NCBI RefSeq assembly: GCF_000090795.2 | Contig: NW_003546243.1 | Coordinates: 1,314,731 to 1,378,730 of the forward strand | DNA from: Amphimedon queenslandica | Lineage: Eukaryota > Porifera > Demospongiae > Haplosclerida > Niphatidae | DNA length: 64,000 nt | Direction: 5' to 3' | Part shown: piece after piece, positions 10,864 to 28,339 of the stretch | How the letters are laid out: every line of letters starts with the position of its first letter | Numbering within the stretch: the first letter of the stretch is position 1 | Position numbers and translations under genes: made by a program | Notes under the pieces: model-generated | Database searches by the model: none | Seen by the model: the letters and a program-made list of their open reading frames with translations, nothing else | Told to the model about the DNA's origin: nothing

Positions 10864-12313
10864 ATGGAGACTGTTAATGAGGAAGAAGCTGTTAGTTCGT
10901 GTTATTTGTAATGAGTTTAGTTTCTTTTAGGAAGAAATAGCTGGACAGTTGCCCGAATACTGTGCCCTTCTTAATGACATAGCAAATAAGGTAAGAGTGT
11001 GTGGTCACGTCATTTAAATGTCTCTACAAAATTTACCTTCAGGCTAATGATGTTAATAATCACGTGACTACTTTACATCAGTATATCAAGAGACAAGAAT
11101 TTTCTACGGAGAAGGTATACACGTCCAATTTTAAATGTAAATTTAATGCAACAATAGGGTATTAGTTTACTGGAGCTAAAGTTTCACTTAATGTTAAAGT
11201 ATGTATTGAATATGATTGTTTTGCCATCCCTCATATCTCTTGTTTACAGTTACTTGATAAACCTAGTACAAATAATGCTATTGAAAGCTAAAGGTGAATC
11301 AATATTGCCTCAACAAGAAGGAGAAGGAGGGAGTCTAGCAGTTGACAGGCTCATTGAGTTGAGGGTAGTGTTAGAAAAGATGAGGCCATTGGAAATGAAA
11401 CTCAAATACCAGATCGACAAACTGGTCAAGGCCGCCTCTTCAACTGGTTTAGCAGGTTTGATTATACACACAATCTTTGACATTGATTAATCTCTGTTTT
11501 TTGATGTAAAATCTTTTTAAATGTGACATGGTTACCACTTCTATTCAACTTTTAGTATCTGTCAATGATCCTTTGAATTATAAACCTAATCCCAATAACC
11601 TTGTACCAAAAGTAAGTCAAGAAAGATATGAGATATATATATTTTTTTTATGATTTCAGATCAAGGAAAGTGATGGAAGGTCTATAGGGAGCAATCCTGG
11701 CAAGTATGTGCCTCCAAAAGTGAGGGCCATGCCTTTTGGTAAGTAACCATTATAGTCTATTCATCGTAATTATTGTTTTTTGCTGCTTTTCTAGAGGATG
11801 ATACACAGAAGGAGGAGAAGAAACGTGAAAAGAAGAGAAGGAAGGCACTACAGAGCTCACTAGTTGAAGACTTAGCCGATGAACTCTCCGAAGCACCACG
11901 GGAGATCAAAGTCAGTATACTAAGCAGCAAACTCAGTAAACTCCAGTATTCCTTAGGAGGTGACTAGAGTCAGTTACCAACGAAAGAGGGAGAGAGCTGA
12001 TGAAATGGAAAAGAGTAAGTATGAAGAGGATTATTTCGTTCGAATGCAAGGAAAGAAGAGACAGAGAACTGAAGGAATGACCGAGACTATTGATGACCTT
12101 CTCGACTTTGGAAGCGGACGAACAATAAAAGACAAGAAGAGAAAAGGAAGAGTAAGAGTAATGAGAAGAATGAACATTATCGTTAATTGTTTCAGGCATC
12201 AAAGATTGGCAAAAAGGCCGTCAAGAAATTTAAGAGTAGAGGTTAGTAGTAGCATAACGTTCAACTGTAAGGATCAATTTCTTTACTTTTTAGTGAGGAA
12301 AGGCAAAAGATAA
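10864..12313 (+). CDS. NGDN: Neuroguidin (Sas10/Utp3/C1D family)
   Basis: A nucleolar/cytoplasmic protein of the Sas10/Utp3/C1D family, linked to small-subunit rRNA processing (Lcp5 in yeast) and eIF4E/CPEB binding in animals. The first exon is tiny (METVNEEEA), followed by LPEYCALLNDIANK. The Sas10-type core is GISLLELKFHLMLK, YLINLVQIMLLKAKG, then LIELRVVLEKMRPLEMKLKYQIDKLVK, the family's most conserved stretch. Downstream are NPLNYKPNP-like (VNDPLNYKPNPNNL), GKYVPPKVRAMPF, an EAPREIK helix, and a basic tail (KKRKGR, KIGKKAVKKFKSR) ending RKGKR. A 48-bp-scale intron near 11911-11954 is needed to keep frame (EIK to EVTRVSYQ). Boundaries of the last three exons are approximate. Confidence 0.85.
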
Positions 12314-12416
12314 CAAAAAGCATTTAAAACAATTTTATTGACTAGTACAATAATAACTAAGGAGACACGCAAGAGTGGGAAAGAAAAAAAATCCAAGTTA
12401 TTTTTTGTGTCATAAT

Positions 12417-13227
<811 letters not shown>

Positions 13228-13448
13228 GATTGCTAATGTGTCTCAGTTGTCTCTTCTCTCTGATAGGAAGTGACACAGCAGATGCCAAGTGCTATGATGA
13301 ATTCAAGCTCGGTCAAATCAATTATTAAAAAACAGAACACGCCCATAAACATTAACTTAACACTATTCATTGATTGCAAATTATTACAAAATACAAATGC
13401 CTACCAAACTTTGGGAAACAAGTGAGTCTGTTGTTCTTTTAGCTAATA

Positions 13449-19751
<6,303 letters not shown>

Positions 19752-20115
19752 CTAACTTTGATATAATCTGTCATCTTTTTCATCACTCTATTTCAGTGTT
19801 ACTTCTAGTGTATATAAATAATATATTTTGTTATCCTATTATGTTTAATTTACTTCCCTACATATTTAATATCATAATTATGGTAATAGTCTGTATAATT
19901 AGATCGTTTAGGCTTGAATGATTAGTACATTTTCACAAAGGATATTAATGCGTGTAATTTGTTTATATTTTTGAACTGATTTGAAAAATTTTAATCACTA
20001 TAAACAAACGATGTAACCATATAGGATGGCTCTATTGTCTAAAGCTTTTGTGACACAAAAAGTTAAACAACCAAATGACAGAACTACAATCTTTTAAAAG
20101 TCAGGATTGTTTTTT
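19752..20115. other. Convergent 3' flanks, SPG7 / ML gene 1
   Basis: AT-rich spacer of 364 bp between two converging stop codons. It probably holds the two 3' UTRs. No further feature seen. Confidence 0.5.
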
Positions 20116-20883
20116 TTACATTAATGTCATGTCAAATGTGCTGCAGGTTGTTTCTTTTCCAAATTCATTTTTCGCCTTTAGTTTAACAATGAACACTCCC
20201 TAGAGAAATGAAAGAATAGTACTAACACTAACAATGGCAACTGCTGTTTAGCATTATTGTTGAGATGTGAACTGTAAGTACTTTTTCAATTAGGGGTGGA
20301 AGCGTAGGCGTTTCATAAAAGATTTTGTAGTGTCCTGGTTTTATAGGACACTGTAGTTTTTGAAGGTCTAAAAAGAGATCACATAAGTTCAATGTAAAAT
20401 CTAGATACACTATGTTCATGTTGTGAACCATTTTTGAAATTGACAACTCGATGACACTTCCAAAATTAACTGTTTCACCTGCAGTGTATGGAAAAGCATT
20501 ATGTGTGATGCATGGCATTTATTTTTACTTAGAGTGAAGTCAATTGTAGCATTAAATTGAAGTTGTTCTGAAACCACTTTTGAACTTATGATTACATAGT
20601 TCATAGCTAGTATTCCACAACTATTGTTGCCACTTGACAGAAATGTGCTACCTAAAGTTATAATGCAATAAAGATTATGGAAAGTATATCAATATTACTC
20701 ACAGCAAGTGAAGTTTGAATAAACTTTGCCATAACTTTGATCTATTATTGTGAAGAAGTAATTTCTAATTATGATAAATATTATTATAACAAAACCTTTT
20801 GAAAGTTTGCCATCATAGCCACAGCAACTCCAAACAATCACCAACAAAAAAATGAGCAGAGAGCAACTTCTTGTTAAAGACAT
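20116..20883 (-). CDS. ML-domain (NPC2/MD-2-like) secreted lipid-binding protein 1
   Basis: A small secreted beta-sandwich protein of the MD-2-related lipid-recognition (ML) family. Exons on the minus strand include 20796-20883 (signal peptide, SCSLLIFLLVIVWSCCG), 20703-20741 and 20116-20199, with two between. The central exon carries LNLCDLFLDLQKLQCPIKPGHYKIFY, the family's C...CPIKPG signature. The last exon supplies GVFIVKLKAKNEFGKETTCSTFDMTL, the closing strands with the final Cys. The first three introns are phase 1 and the last phase 0, as in the two other ML genes here. Reading past the last donor instead gives a shorter end (SSCHC, stop at 20228); the spliced end fits the fold better. 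Ligand unknown. Confidence 0.75.
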
Positions 20884-21024
20884 GATTTTTCCTTCAGTAA
20901 ACAAAGGTGATTCTTCAGAAAGGATACTACATTATAATACTATTATTAATCTACATGCGTGGGTGTACAAACGCCAGCCACGCCCAAAAGTAAACAATCT
21001 CTCACCTTAGACGTGAAAGGAGTC
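20884..21024. promoter_or_regulatory. Inferred divergent promoter, ML gene 1 / uncharacterised gene
   Basis: 141 bp between divergent start codons. No motif claimed; inference from arrangement. Confidence 0.3.
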
Positions 21025-22133
21025 ATGCCCAAAAAGAAGAAATCTGGAGGAAAGAAGTCTAAAGGAGGGTAAGAAACTACAGAAGCAGGCATTGAATTAT
21101 TTATTTATCATTACAGTAAGAAAGGCAAGAAATACTCTTTGCCAGCTGATGCGGTAAGGCCATTTGATCCGCCAATAATGATCTCAACTGTGTACTTTTC
21201 ATCTACAGTATCGACCTCCTCCATTGACACCAGAAGAGTCGCTCCACGAGTGTTTGAGAAGGACAAGATGGTGGCTTGAAGAGGAGGAAGCAAGCATTAA
21301 GTCTTACCTCACTAAATGGGGGCAAGAAAGCATGAGCACTGAAGACTTTCAAGTTGCCATGAGATACCTGCAGGTAACAGTATAAACTGCAATATCAAGT
21401 CTATCATATTCTGGTTGTTGCAGATACCAGTTTCAAGCCAGCAGTTTCAGTTGCTCATAAAGTATTTGGATCCATTGAGAACTGGCTCATTACACATCAA
21501 ACTACTAACAAACATCATGAAGAAGACAGACCAAGAACTCCTTAACATTGCATACACCACAACTCTCATTGATCCTCCAGTAGCTGAGGTGACTCAAACA
21601 GATAAGAAAGGCAAAAAGAAAGATGATGGAGAGAAAGAGCCTTCAAAAAAGAGTAAGAAAGGAGACCCTTGTCTAAGATGTGGTATAGCATTAATGGAGC
21701 CTCCACTGGAATATGAACCAAAGTAAAAGAGTATTCAATTATTCCATAATAATAATGTACTTACTGTAGGTTTGTACAAGTGCAGCTAACTCTTGCAACA
21801 TTTAGAGACTTTAGTCGCCACCCTGCTCACTTTGCTGTAACTGTCACGACAGGCACAACAATACATGGTCTAATTGACACTATCAGCAGTCACCTTCATA
21901 AGTCTGTCACAATGATAGCCATATTTAGTAAGCACTCGTGCTCCAAAGAATCATATCTCAATCCATCATGGACACTATCTGATTGTGGCTTAGAAGGAAG
22001 CAATTTTGAGTATGAGCCTAACCGCTATCAATTATACTATGATTACATTCCAGAGTTTCACTGCCCCATTTTAATGGCTGATAACGCAATGAGAAATGTC
22101 TCGCCAATTCTTAAAAAGAAACTTCATTCATAA
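21025..22133 (+). CDS. Uncharacterised protein, lysine-rich N-terminus with EF-hand-like and possible ubiquitin-like regions
   Basis: Not recognised. A five- or six-exon gene encoding roughly 300 residues. It starts MPKKKKSGGKKSKGGKKGKK, a very basic head. Next come PPPLTPEESLHECLRRTRWW and a helix pair STEDFQVAMRYLQIPVSSQQ / LIKYLDPLRTGSLHIKLLTN. That pair resembles a degenerate EF-hand pair without calcium ligands. A Lys/Asp/Glu linker (KKGKKKDDGEKEPSKKSKKG) leads to a single CLRCG. The C-terminal half (FVQVQLTLATFRDFSRHP ... WTLSDCGLEGSNFEYEPN ... YYDYIPEFHCPILMADN) has the alternation of a ubiquitin-like or beta-grasp fold. Both domain calls are pattern impressions only. The basic head plus EF-like module would suit a ciliary or cytoskeletal protein, which is speculation. 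Confidence 0.7.
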
Positions 22134-22566
22134 TGCATACTGTCACTACTATGCACACCGTTATGAACAAACCAGAGTTCATGCTTCATAACTATTATTA
22201 TTAATAAAAACATGAAATAATTATTAATTTTTCATTAGATCTAGGTTCAGAAATCAGCAGTCAAGCTTTCTATAATAGCATAACAGCATTAAGAAATTAT
22301 GCTGAAATTGGAAGCAATTTCGGCATCTTCATGAGCAATAATCTGACAACCAATACCCTTTATACAAATTAACTGTGAATGTGTAAAATGTGAAAGAATA
22401 TAATAACGAATACATAACTTTATAGTTACATTGTAACCAATAGAAATAACAACAATAATAATGGCAATAAGAATAATAACAATAACAATAGTTACTATTA
22501 TAATTAATAATTATTTTCTTCTGGTTGGGTTAAGAGGAGAAGAGGGAAAGAATGAAGAAGCAGAAA
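22134..22566. other. Convergent 3' flanks, AT-rich with AAT/AAC microsatellite
   Basis: 433 bp between the stop of the uncharacterised gene (+) and that of peflin (-). AT-rich, with degenerate (AAC/AAT)n around 22440-22515. No gene seen. Confidence 0.5.
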
Positions 22567-24317
22567 TCAAGATAGTGTATTATCAATTGCCATTTCTAAA
22601 AACTGTACAGAAAAATAAAACATAATAATAGCAGGTAGTATGATTATCATCATGCTGGTAGTTATGTATACAAACCAATGTGTTCATTCTGCTACTAAAT
22701 ATGCACATTCCTTAGCCAAAAATGTGCCAGTCATAATAGGAAGTGTAATAGCAACATTAGCCTATGACCTGAACTGTTGAGTCATCTATCAATTCTTTTA
22801 TGTGTGCACATGTATACCAAACCTTCCTGTCATGGTCATGTGCCATAATGTATGCTTAGCTGCTTACACACACACAATTAATTGCTCATGGTTCCTTACT
22901 TGCTCATAGGATATATCTATAACTCCATCTCTGTCAGTGTCTACCCTTTGGAAAGTTTCCGTCAACGAGCGGAGCATAACACAACACTGAATGAAGTCGT
23001 CAAACTTCATTGAATTGACATCTTTGCGATCAAAAACCCTTGTACACAATTGACAGAAATCCCTACTCCTGAGAGTGAGAGAGGAAGGTGTTGCAAATTG
23101 TTTTGTATTTCCTTACAATCTATAGCCAAAGGCTCCCAGTGCTTCTTGTAGCTCACCAGAGTCAATGTTACCAGACCTGTCCTTGTCAAATCTAGGAGAC
23201 AGGAAATTTGTCCATTAGAGTAAGGACAAACATTTTTTTAAGGATAAACAGCAGGGATGAATTTGTTTAATTTAGAGTAAGGAGAGGGTGGAGTGGGAAG
23301 AGAAAAAAATTAAAGACACAGCAAGAGTTGTGTAATACCAACCTATCAAAGCAGCCCTTCCATTCCTGCACATACTTCCAGAGTGAACCAAACTCGTGCA
23401 CATCAATAGTTCCATTTCTACTCACACACAAGAGAAATCAGTGACACAACTGACTATAGAGTAACCCCAAATCAACAAACTTAGAAACTCTCTAACAAAA
23501 CAAAACTCAAAACCAACAAAGAGCTCATCTATACTCAAATTGATACCCATGCATTCAAAAAAATGATGCAGACTGCATACTATTACAGTACTGTACATGC
23601 AGTACATTTTTAAAAAATTGACATTCAAATTCTCACACAATCGATCACTTACTTGTCTTTGTCAAACATTCCTATGAGGAGTCTACACGTCTCGTCATTG
23701 AAATGAGACCAGTTTGAATTGACTAGCGCCTGTCGTAACTCAACAGCTGATATTTGTCCTGAACCATCAGCATCAACCGTCTAAAAGAATAAACAGAATG
23801 AAGAGAGAGAGAGAGAGAGGAATCTATTATGTACCCTGAACCATTCATAGACAGTTGGATCAATACCAGGAGGGGGGCCAGGTGGAGGGCGATACCCAGG
23901 AGGGGCTCCTTGTGGAGGATATCCCTATTAATTAAAACTAATTAGGATAATTATTATTGTTGTACATACGGCAGGCCCCGACTGGTAAGGCCCTGATGGA
24001 CCATATCCACTACCACCTCCGAAACTACCTTGGGGGTTGCCATAGCCACCAGGAGGTGGGTTTCCATAGCTACCAGGGGGAGGGTGCTGGTAACTGGGCC
24101 GATAGCCCCCGGGAGGAGGACCATAACCTCCGGATCCTTGAGGGGGACGGTATCCTCCTGGTGGAGCACCATAACCTCCTCCTGGAGCACCATATCCACT
24201 AGTAGGAGGAGGACCATAGCCTCTTGGTGGAGTGCCTCCCTATAGAACAAGGATTGGATAATGGGTTTGAGGAGTAAAGAAAACACTCACGTAGCCTGGT
24301 GGCTGCTGCCAAGCCAT
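22567..24317 (-). CDS. PEF1: Peflin, penta-EF-hand protein
   Basis: A penta-EF-hand protein that heterodimerises with ALG-2 and, with it, acts as Ca2+-dependent adaptor for CUL3-KLHL12 ubiquitination of SEC31. On the minus strand it begins MAWQQPPGY (24291-24317). The long N-terminal domain of Gly/Pro/Tyr repeats ([22 protein letters not shown]) is the hallmark that separates peflin from ALG-2. EF1 is [12 protein letters not shown], followed by [18 protein letters not shown] as in PEF1. EF2 is DKDKSGTIDVHE, EF3 is [14 protein letters not shown]4 is a degenerate [13 protein letters not shown], and EF5 is [13 protein letters not shown]. The last exon (22567-22602) encodes [11 protein letters not shown] after a donor at YEQ|. 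The ALG-2 gene is 9.3 kb away. Confidence 0.9.
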
Positions 24318-24805
24318 TGTGCTCTAAAATAAAGAAACAACTCTCGCTAAGCAATAAACTTCAAAACAGCAAGCTACACCCACACTTGCCACGCCTATGA
24401 CCTTATATCCGTACCCCGACCCGTACTTCTTCCGTATACGGGAACCACGTGCTTCCACATGGTATTTCGCTAAAGATTTTATAGTAACTTTTACACTACA
24501 GAAAACTAGTCTCGCTAGCCAGACCATTCCCCAGCCTACAGTCATTGGGGTCCACCCCAATGACTGTAGGCTGGGGAATGGTCTGGCTAGCGAGACTAAC
24601 AGAAAACAGTTTCAGACTCAGTGATGTCTGTTCAGTCAAACTGAGCTTCCTTGCCTGCATAACATCTAGATCTATAATAGTATAGCCTATAAATTAGGCA
24701 TATACTATCCTTGAAGTTTTTGTTAAGTTCATTGTCCATCGTTAGTATCATTATAATAATAGTTCTTATTATCATTATTATTATCATTCAATAATACTTA
24801 TTACA

Positions 24806-24840
<35 letters not shown>
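24318..24840. other. Intergenic spacer with foldback element and (TTA)n
   Basis: Between peflin start and CEP76 stop. It contains the 92-bp foldback element described separately, an AT-rich stretch, and a (TTA)n microsatellite at about 24806-24842 running into the CEP76 stop codon. The peflin promoter should be in the right-hand part next to 24318. Confidence 0.6.
24498..24607. mobile_element. 92-bp foldback MITE with 9-bp target-site duplication
   Basis: Left arm 24507-24551 and right arm 24554-24598 are 45-bp perfect inverted repeats separated by only 2 bp. The termini are TAGTCTCGCTAGCCAGACC and its complement. The element is flanked on both sides by the direct repeat ACAGAAAAC (24498-24506 and 24599-24607). 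A 9-bp duplication is typical of Mutator-like (MULE) transposition, so a non-autonomous MULE foldback is the best guess. No coding sequence. Perfect arms imply a young insertion or recent conversion. Confidence 0.85.
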
Positions 24841-24843
<3 letters not shown>

Positions 24844-27800
24844 GAGTATTGATTGGTAGGTAACTGCTAGCATTATCCAAACAGCTTGTACATCCTCAGG
24901 ATAAGGATAGACTTTCACACGGATTGCAAGCCTCACACTGTCCCCACGACAACCAATTATATCACCGCCAACAGGCGATCTAGAAAAATTACTTATAATT
25001 AATTTCTGACTATGCAATAGGAAGAAAAAAGAACACTCATTAAACTAACTTGAGGCAAGTGACAAAGATATTGTGAGCATTAAAATGATTGAACTGTATT
25101 GGGAACCCTTTAAAGGTATGACCTTCCAAGACATAGCGTCTTATTCCTTCCTGGAACTCTTCCACTCCGACAGACACTCCATCTCTCCTCTCTAACTCGT
25201 ATGAGGATAGTGCAGGACCAAGGAGATAAGATAGATCAGGATCATATTGTGTAGTGAGTCCACAATCCTATATAGAGTTATATGATAGTACAACCATTAC
25301 ATATGTACATATTAATTTTACATTATTATTAGTGCATGTAGAAGTTATTTTACACTTGATAAAATTGAAAGGATAACAAATGAGTCAGTGAAATACCAAC
25401 AGAATAGTGGGCCCAACAACAATTTATAAACATCTCTCTATTACATGTATATCTTCTCATAGCTTACTACTCTGTGCTGGGCTACTAATGATTTTAGTGA
25501 TTCTTCTAGTCTAAGACTCGTGGACTGATGATCAACTGTACTGTCAACTAGTGGAGGAATGTACAACTAAATAATAGAGAGAAATTAAACATACGGTATA
25601 AAAGGGAGAGTAGAGAGAAATATCACTAGATTACCTGCTGTACCGTAGCCACATCTTCATTGCTTAATCTTTTCCAATGACTCTTCTTATTGATGTTAAA
25701 GTTACAAGTTAATACATTATCAGACGACTGGGCATTGGCATAAAATGTTTTGTGATTAAAGACACACCCAATAGTGCGATAAGGGTGACTTGGCGGAGTC
25801 AATACTGTTCCAGCCTGAGTATCTGGATCATAGACTGACTGATGATACCTACATGTACACCAGGCATTATGGCCAAAGACCATGTTTAGGGACTTTGATT
25901 GGATTTTTAAGGAACTTTAAAAACTCGTAAAAAATCCAATTTTGATCAGAATCACCTCAAACTTTCTACACAATATAAGAACATGTATATGTATCAGAAA
26001 AAATTATAAAAATGGAAAATTCTCTCCTAGTCATTTTTGGCGAAATTTGGTTGAAATCCCTGTACTATAGTACAGGAACTTTGGCCTGATTTTTTAGCAA
26101 CTTAAAAAACTCGTAAAAAATCCAAACTTGATCGGAATCCGCTCAAACTTGCTACACAATATGACATGTATATGCATCAGGAAAATTACTAAAATGCAAA
26201 ATTCTCTCCTTGTCATTTTTGGCAAAATTTGGCCGAAATCCCTGTACACAGGGACTTTGGCCTGAGTTTTAGCAACTTTAAAAATTCGTAAAAAATCCAA
26301 ACTTGATTGGAATCTGCTCAAACTTGCTACACAATATAAGGACATGTATATGCATCAGAAAAAATTATAAAAATGGAGAATTCTCTCCTAGTAGTTTTTG
26401 GCGAAACACCCTGTACTATAGTACGGAGTCTTCGACCAGATTTTGAGCAACCAACATGTACAGTAAAATAGCCCACAACCGGCCACAATTGAAAATAATC
26501 ACAAGGTCGTGACTGACATAATAATATTATAATTGCTATAAAAACAGCTTCTTTTTCTTTATTAGTACATACCTCTGGCCAGTAAGTGATTCCCAGAATA
26601 TGACTGATCCATTTCCATTGATAGTCATCACCCAAGCATGTGGTAACTGACACTTTGTCTTTGTTCCAATACAGACATAGGCATCGAGTCCATATCCTAA
26701 CAGCAGACTGCACAACAATACACAATGATCCTCACAAGACTAAAGGTAAAGGTAAAGAGAAGGTTTCCTTGATTCTAGTTTGTAATCAAAACTCACCCCA
26801 CTCTTAGTTGAAAGGAAACTAGTAATACTCTGCCAAGCACCATCAAACCTAGCACCATCATCTCCGCCAACACCGACAGTCTCTCGGTACTGGAAAAGAC
26901 TCACAAACCTTGCGGCATGTCTTGGGCTCTCTAACAATCCCTCGTGGACTCTAACAGGAGACACATAATGACACACAAAATGAGTATCCCCTCTCTCGTC
27001 TTCGGCGAAAATCTTTACAAGTCTCTGCCCATAGGAAGGTCCTCTTATAGCTATAAACTCTGCCCACCATTGCTTGGCATAGAGTAAGAACAATCTCTTT
27101 CTTTCTGTTTCTTTCTGTCGCTCAAGTGAGACTTGAGCCTCTAGGATCTTCTTATCGATGACAAGTTTATCATGGCCGCTCCGCTCATGAGGAAAGAGCT
27201 CCCACTGGAGGGTAAGGACACCAGGTGAGACTCGCCCGTCGGCTCTCGGCCCAATCAACTCAAACGACTTATTTATTTTATTATTTGGAGATGCAAGGAC
27301 CGAGCGCCAGTCAAGAAGGTACGACCCTACCAGTTCCCTGGTCGTTCCTTCTCTGTTGGGGTGTGTCCTTGTTAATATGATGTGTATTAATTCGGGAGAT
27401 GTGATCCAATCGTCTTTGCCTTCTTTTGGTAGTTCAAGCAGAAACCCTTCCTTAAACTCAGGCTCACATGAGCAAGGGACTGCCGACGATTGAAACCTTT
27501 GATGACGGAAATAGACGTGAAGCGTAAAAGTTGACGTGTCTTGAGAAAGGAGCTCTGTCACGGAGGTCAGGTGATCAACAAAAGCACGTCCTTGCAAAAC
27601 TTGGAAATAAATACACTGAACGTGTTTACCTGCAATAAAGTAAAAAGTATTATAGTTAAGTGCTTAGTCGTGCTATGAAACATTTTAAATCAAACATCTA
27701 TAATTTTAACCATGCACAATATGTCAAAAATAAATTATTAAACTCCACCCACTTGATTTGGCTTCATAAGAGGATGTTTCCCCCTTAGATGTGGGCCCAC

Positions 27801-28071
27801 TCCGCCCACCCAAATCGCCACCTAATTTAAGACCAGCCATTACGTCTTCCACTAGTCCTCTTTCTTCTAACAGTCGAAGGAGGTTATTGCTCTCTTTTCC
27901 TCCCTCTTCCCCATGATTCTTCCTTCTCTTTTTTTCTTGTACTTGTAGCTCTTCCACACACTCTTTAATCTTTTTCTGCATCACTTCTGATGTTACACGA
28001 GACCTTATCAGTTCCCTCAGCTCCCCATTCCTTTCTGTAATGCTTCTTACGTCTCCAGGTGGCTCTTCCAT
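24841..28071 (-). CDS. CEP76: CEP76, centriolar protein with C2 and transglutaminase-like domains
   Basis: A centriole protein that limits centriole reduplication. The N-terminal exon (MEEPPGDVRSI...) is helical and resembles the RGIIDDVM region (ERGLVEDVMAGL). The C2-like domain follows: FTLHVYFRHQRFQSSAVPC, CEPEFKEGFLLELP, GSYLLDWRSVL, SPGVLTLQWELFP. The coiled segment is LERQKETERKRLFLLYAKQW. The transglutaminase-like domain shows SPRHAARFVSLF, then SCEDHCVLLCSLLLGYGLDA with Cys in the usual position, KCQLPHAWVMT with His, FWESLTGQRY, and HPYRTIGCVFNHKTF. The end is DPDLSYLLGPALSSYE, HTFKGFPIQF, CRGDSVRLAVRVKVYPYPE and YQSIL, closely following vertebrate CEP76. A GT-AG join at SYEAKS|SKHVQCIYFQVLQG is needed. 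One intron holds a repeat array. Confidence 0.95.
25900..26450 (+). repeat. Family-A 186-bp repeat array in a CEP76 intron
   Basis: Three units. Cores near 26060 and 26410 are CTGTACTATAGTAC type. The middle one (near 26240) is shortened to CCCTGTACACAGGG, a deletion that removed the central bases while keeping the palindrome nearly symmetric. Opposite in orientation to the host gene. Confidence 0.85.
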
Positions 28072-28339
28072 TCATACATACAGTGTTTCTATACTTTCTA
28101 AAATATTAAATAATAATTAATGAAAATTAAATAAAAATAAAAACAAAACAAACCGCCTGCAATTATAATGGGCGTGTTTTATTTTGACCACGCCCACGCT
28201 CGTTATTACCACACCTACAATATCTCTCGCTCAAAAAATGGCTGCAGGTTTGTACATGTTGTAGCCTTACTAGTGTCGCTCACGGTGAGTTCCTTATTGT
28301 TATTAAAGGACTAAAAGGTTATAATAGGCTGGTATAATA
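28072..28339. promoter_or_regulatory. Inferred divergent promoter, CEP76 / BRD7-9
   Basis: 268 bp between divergent starts. It includes a GC-rich patch near 28168-28200 (GGGCGTGT, CCACGCCCACG), a plausible Sp/KLF-type site. Inference. Confidence 0.35.
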
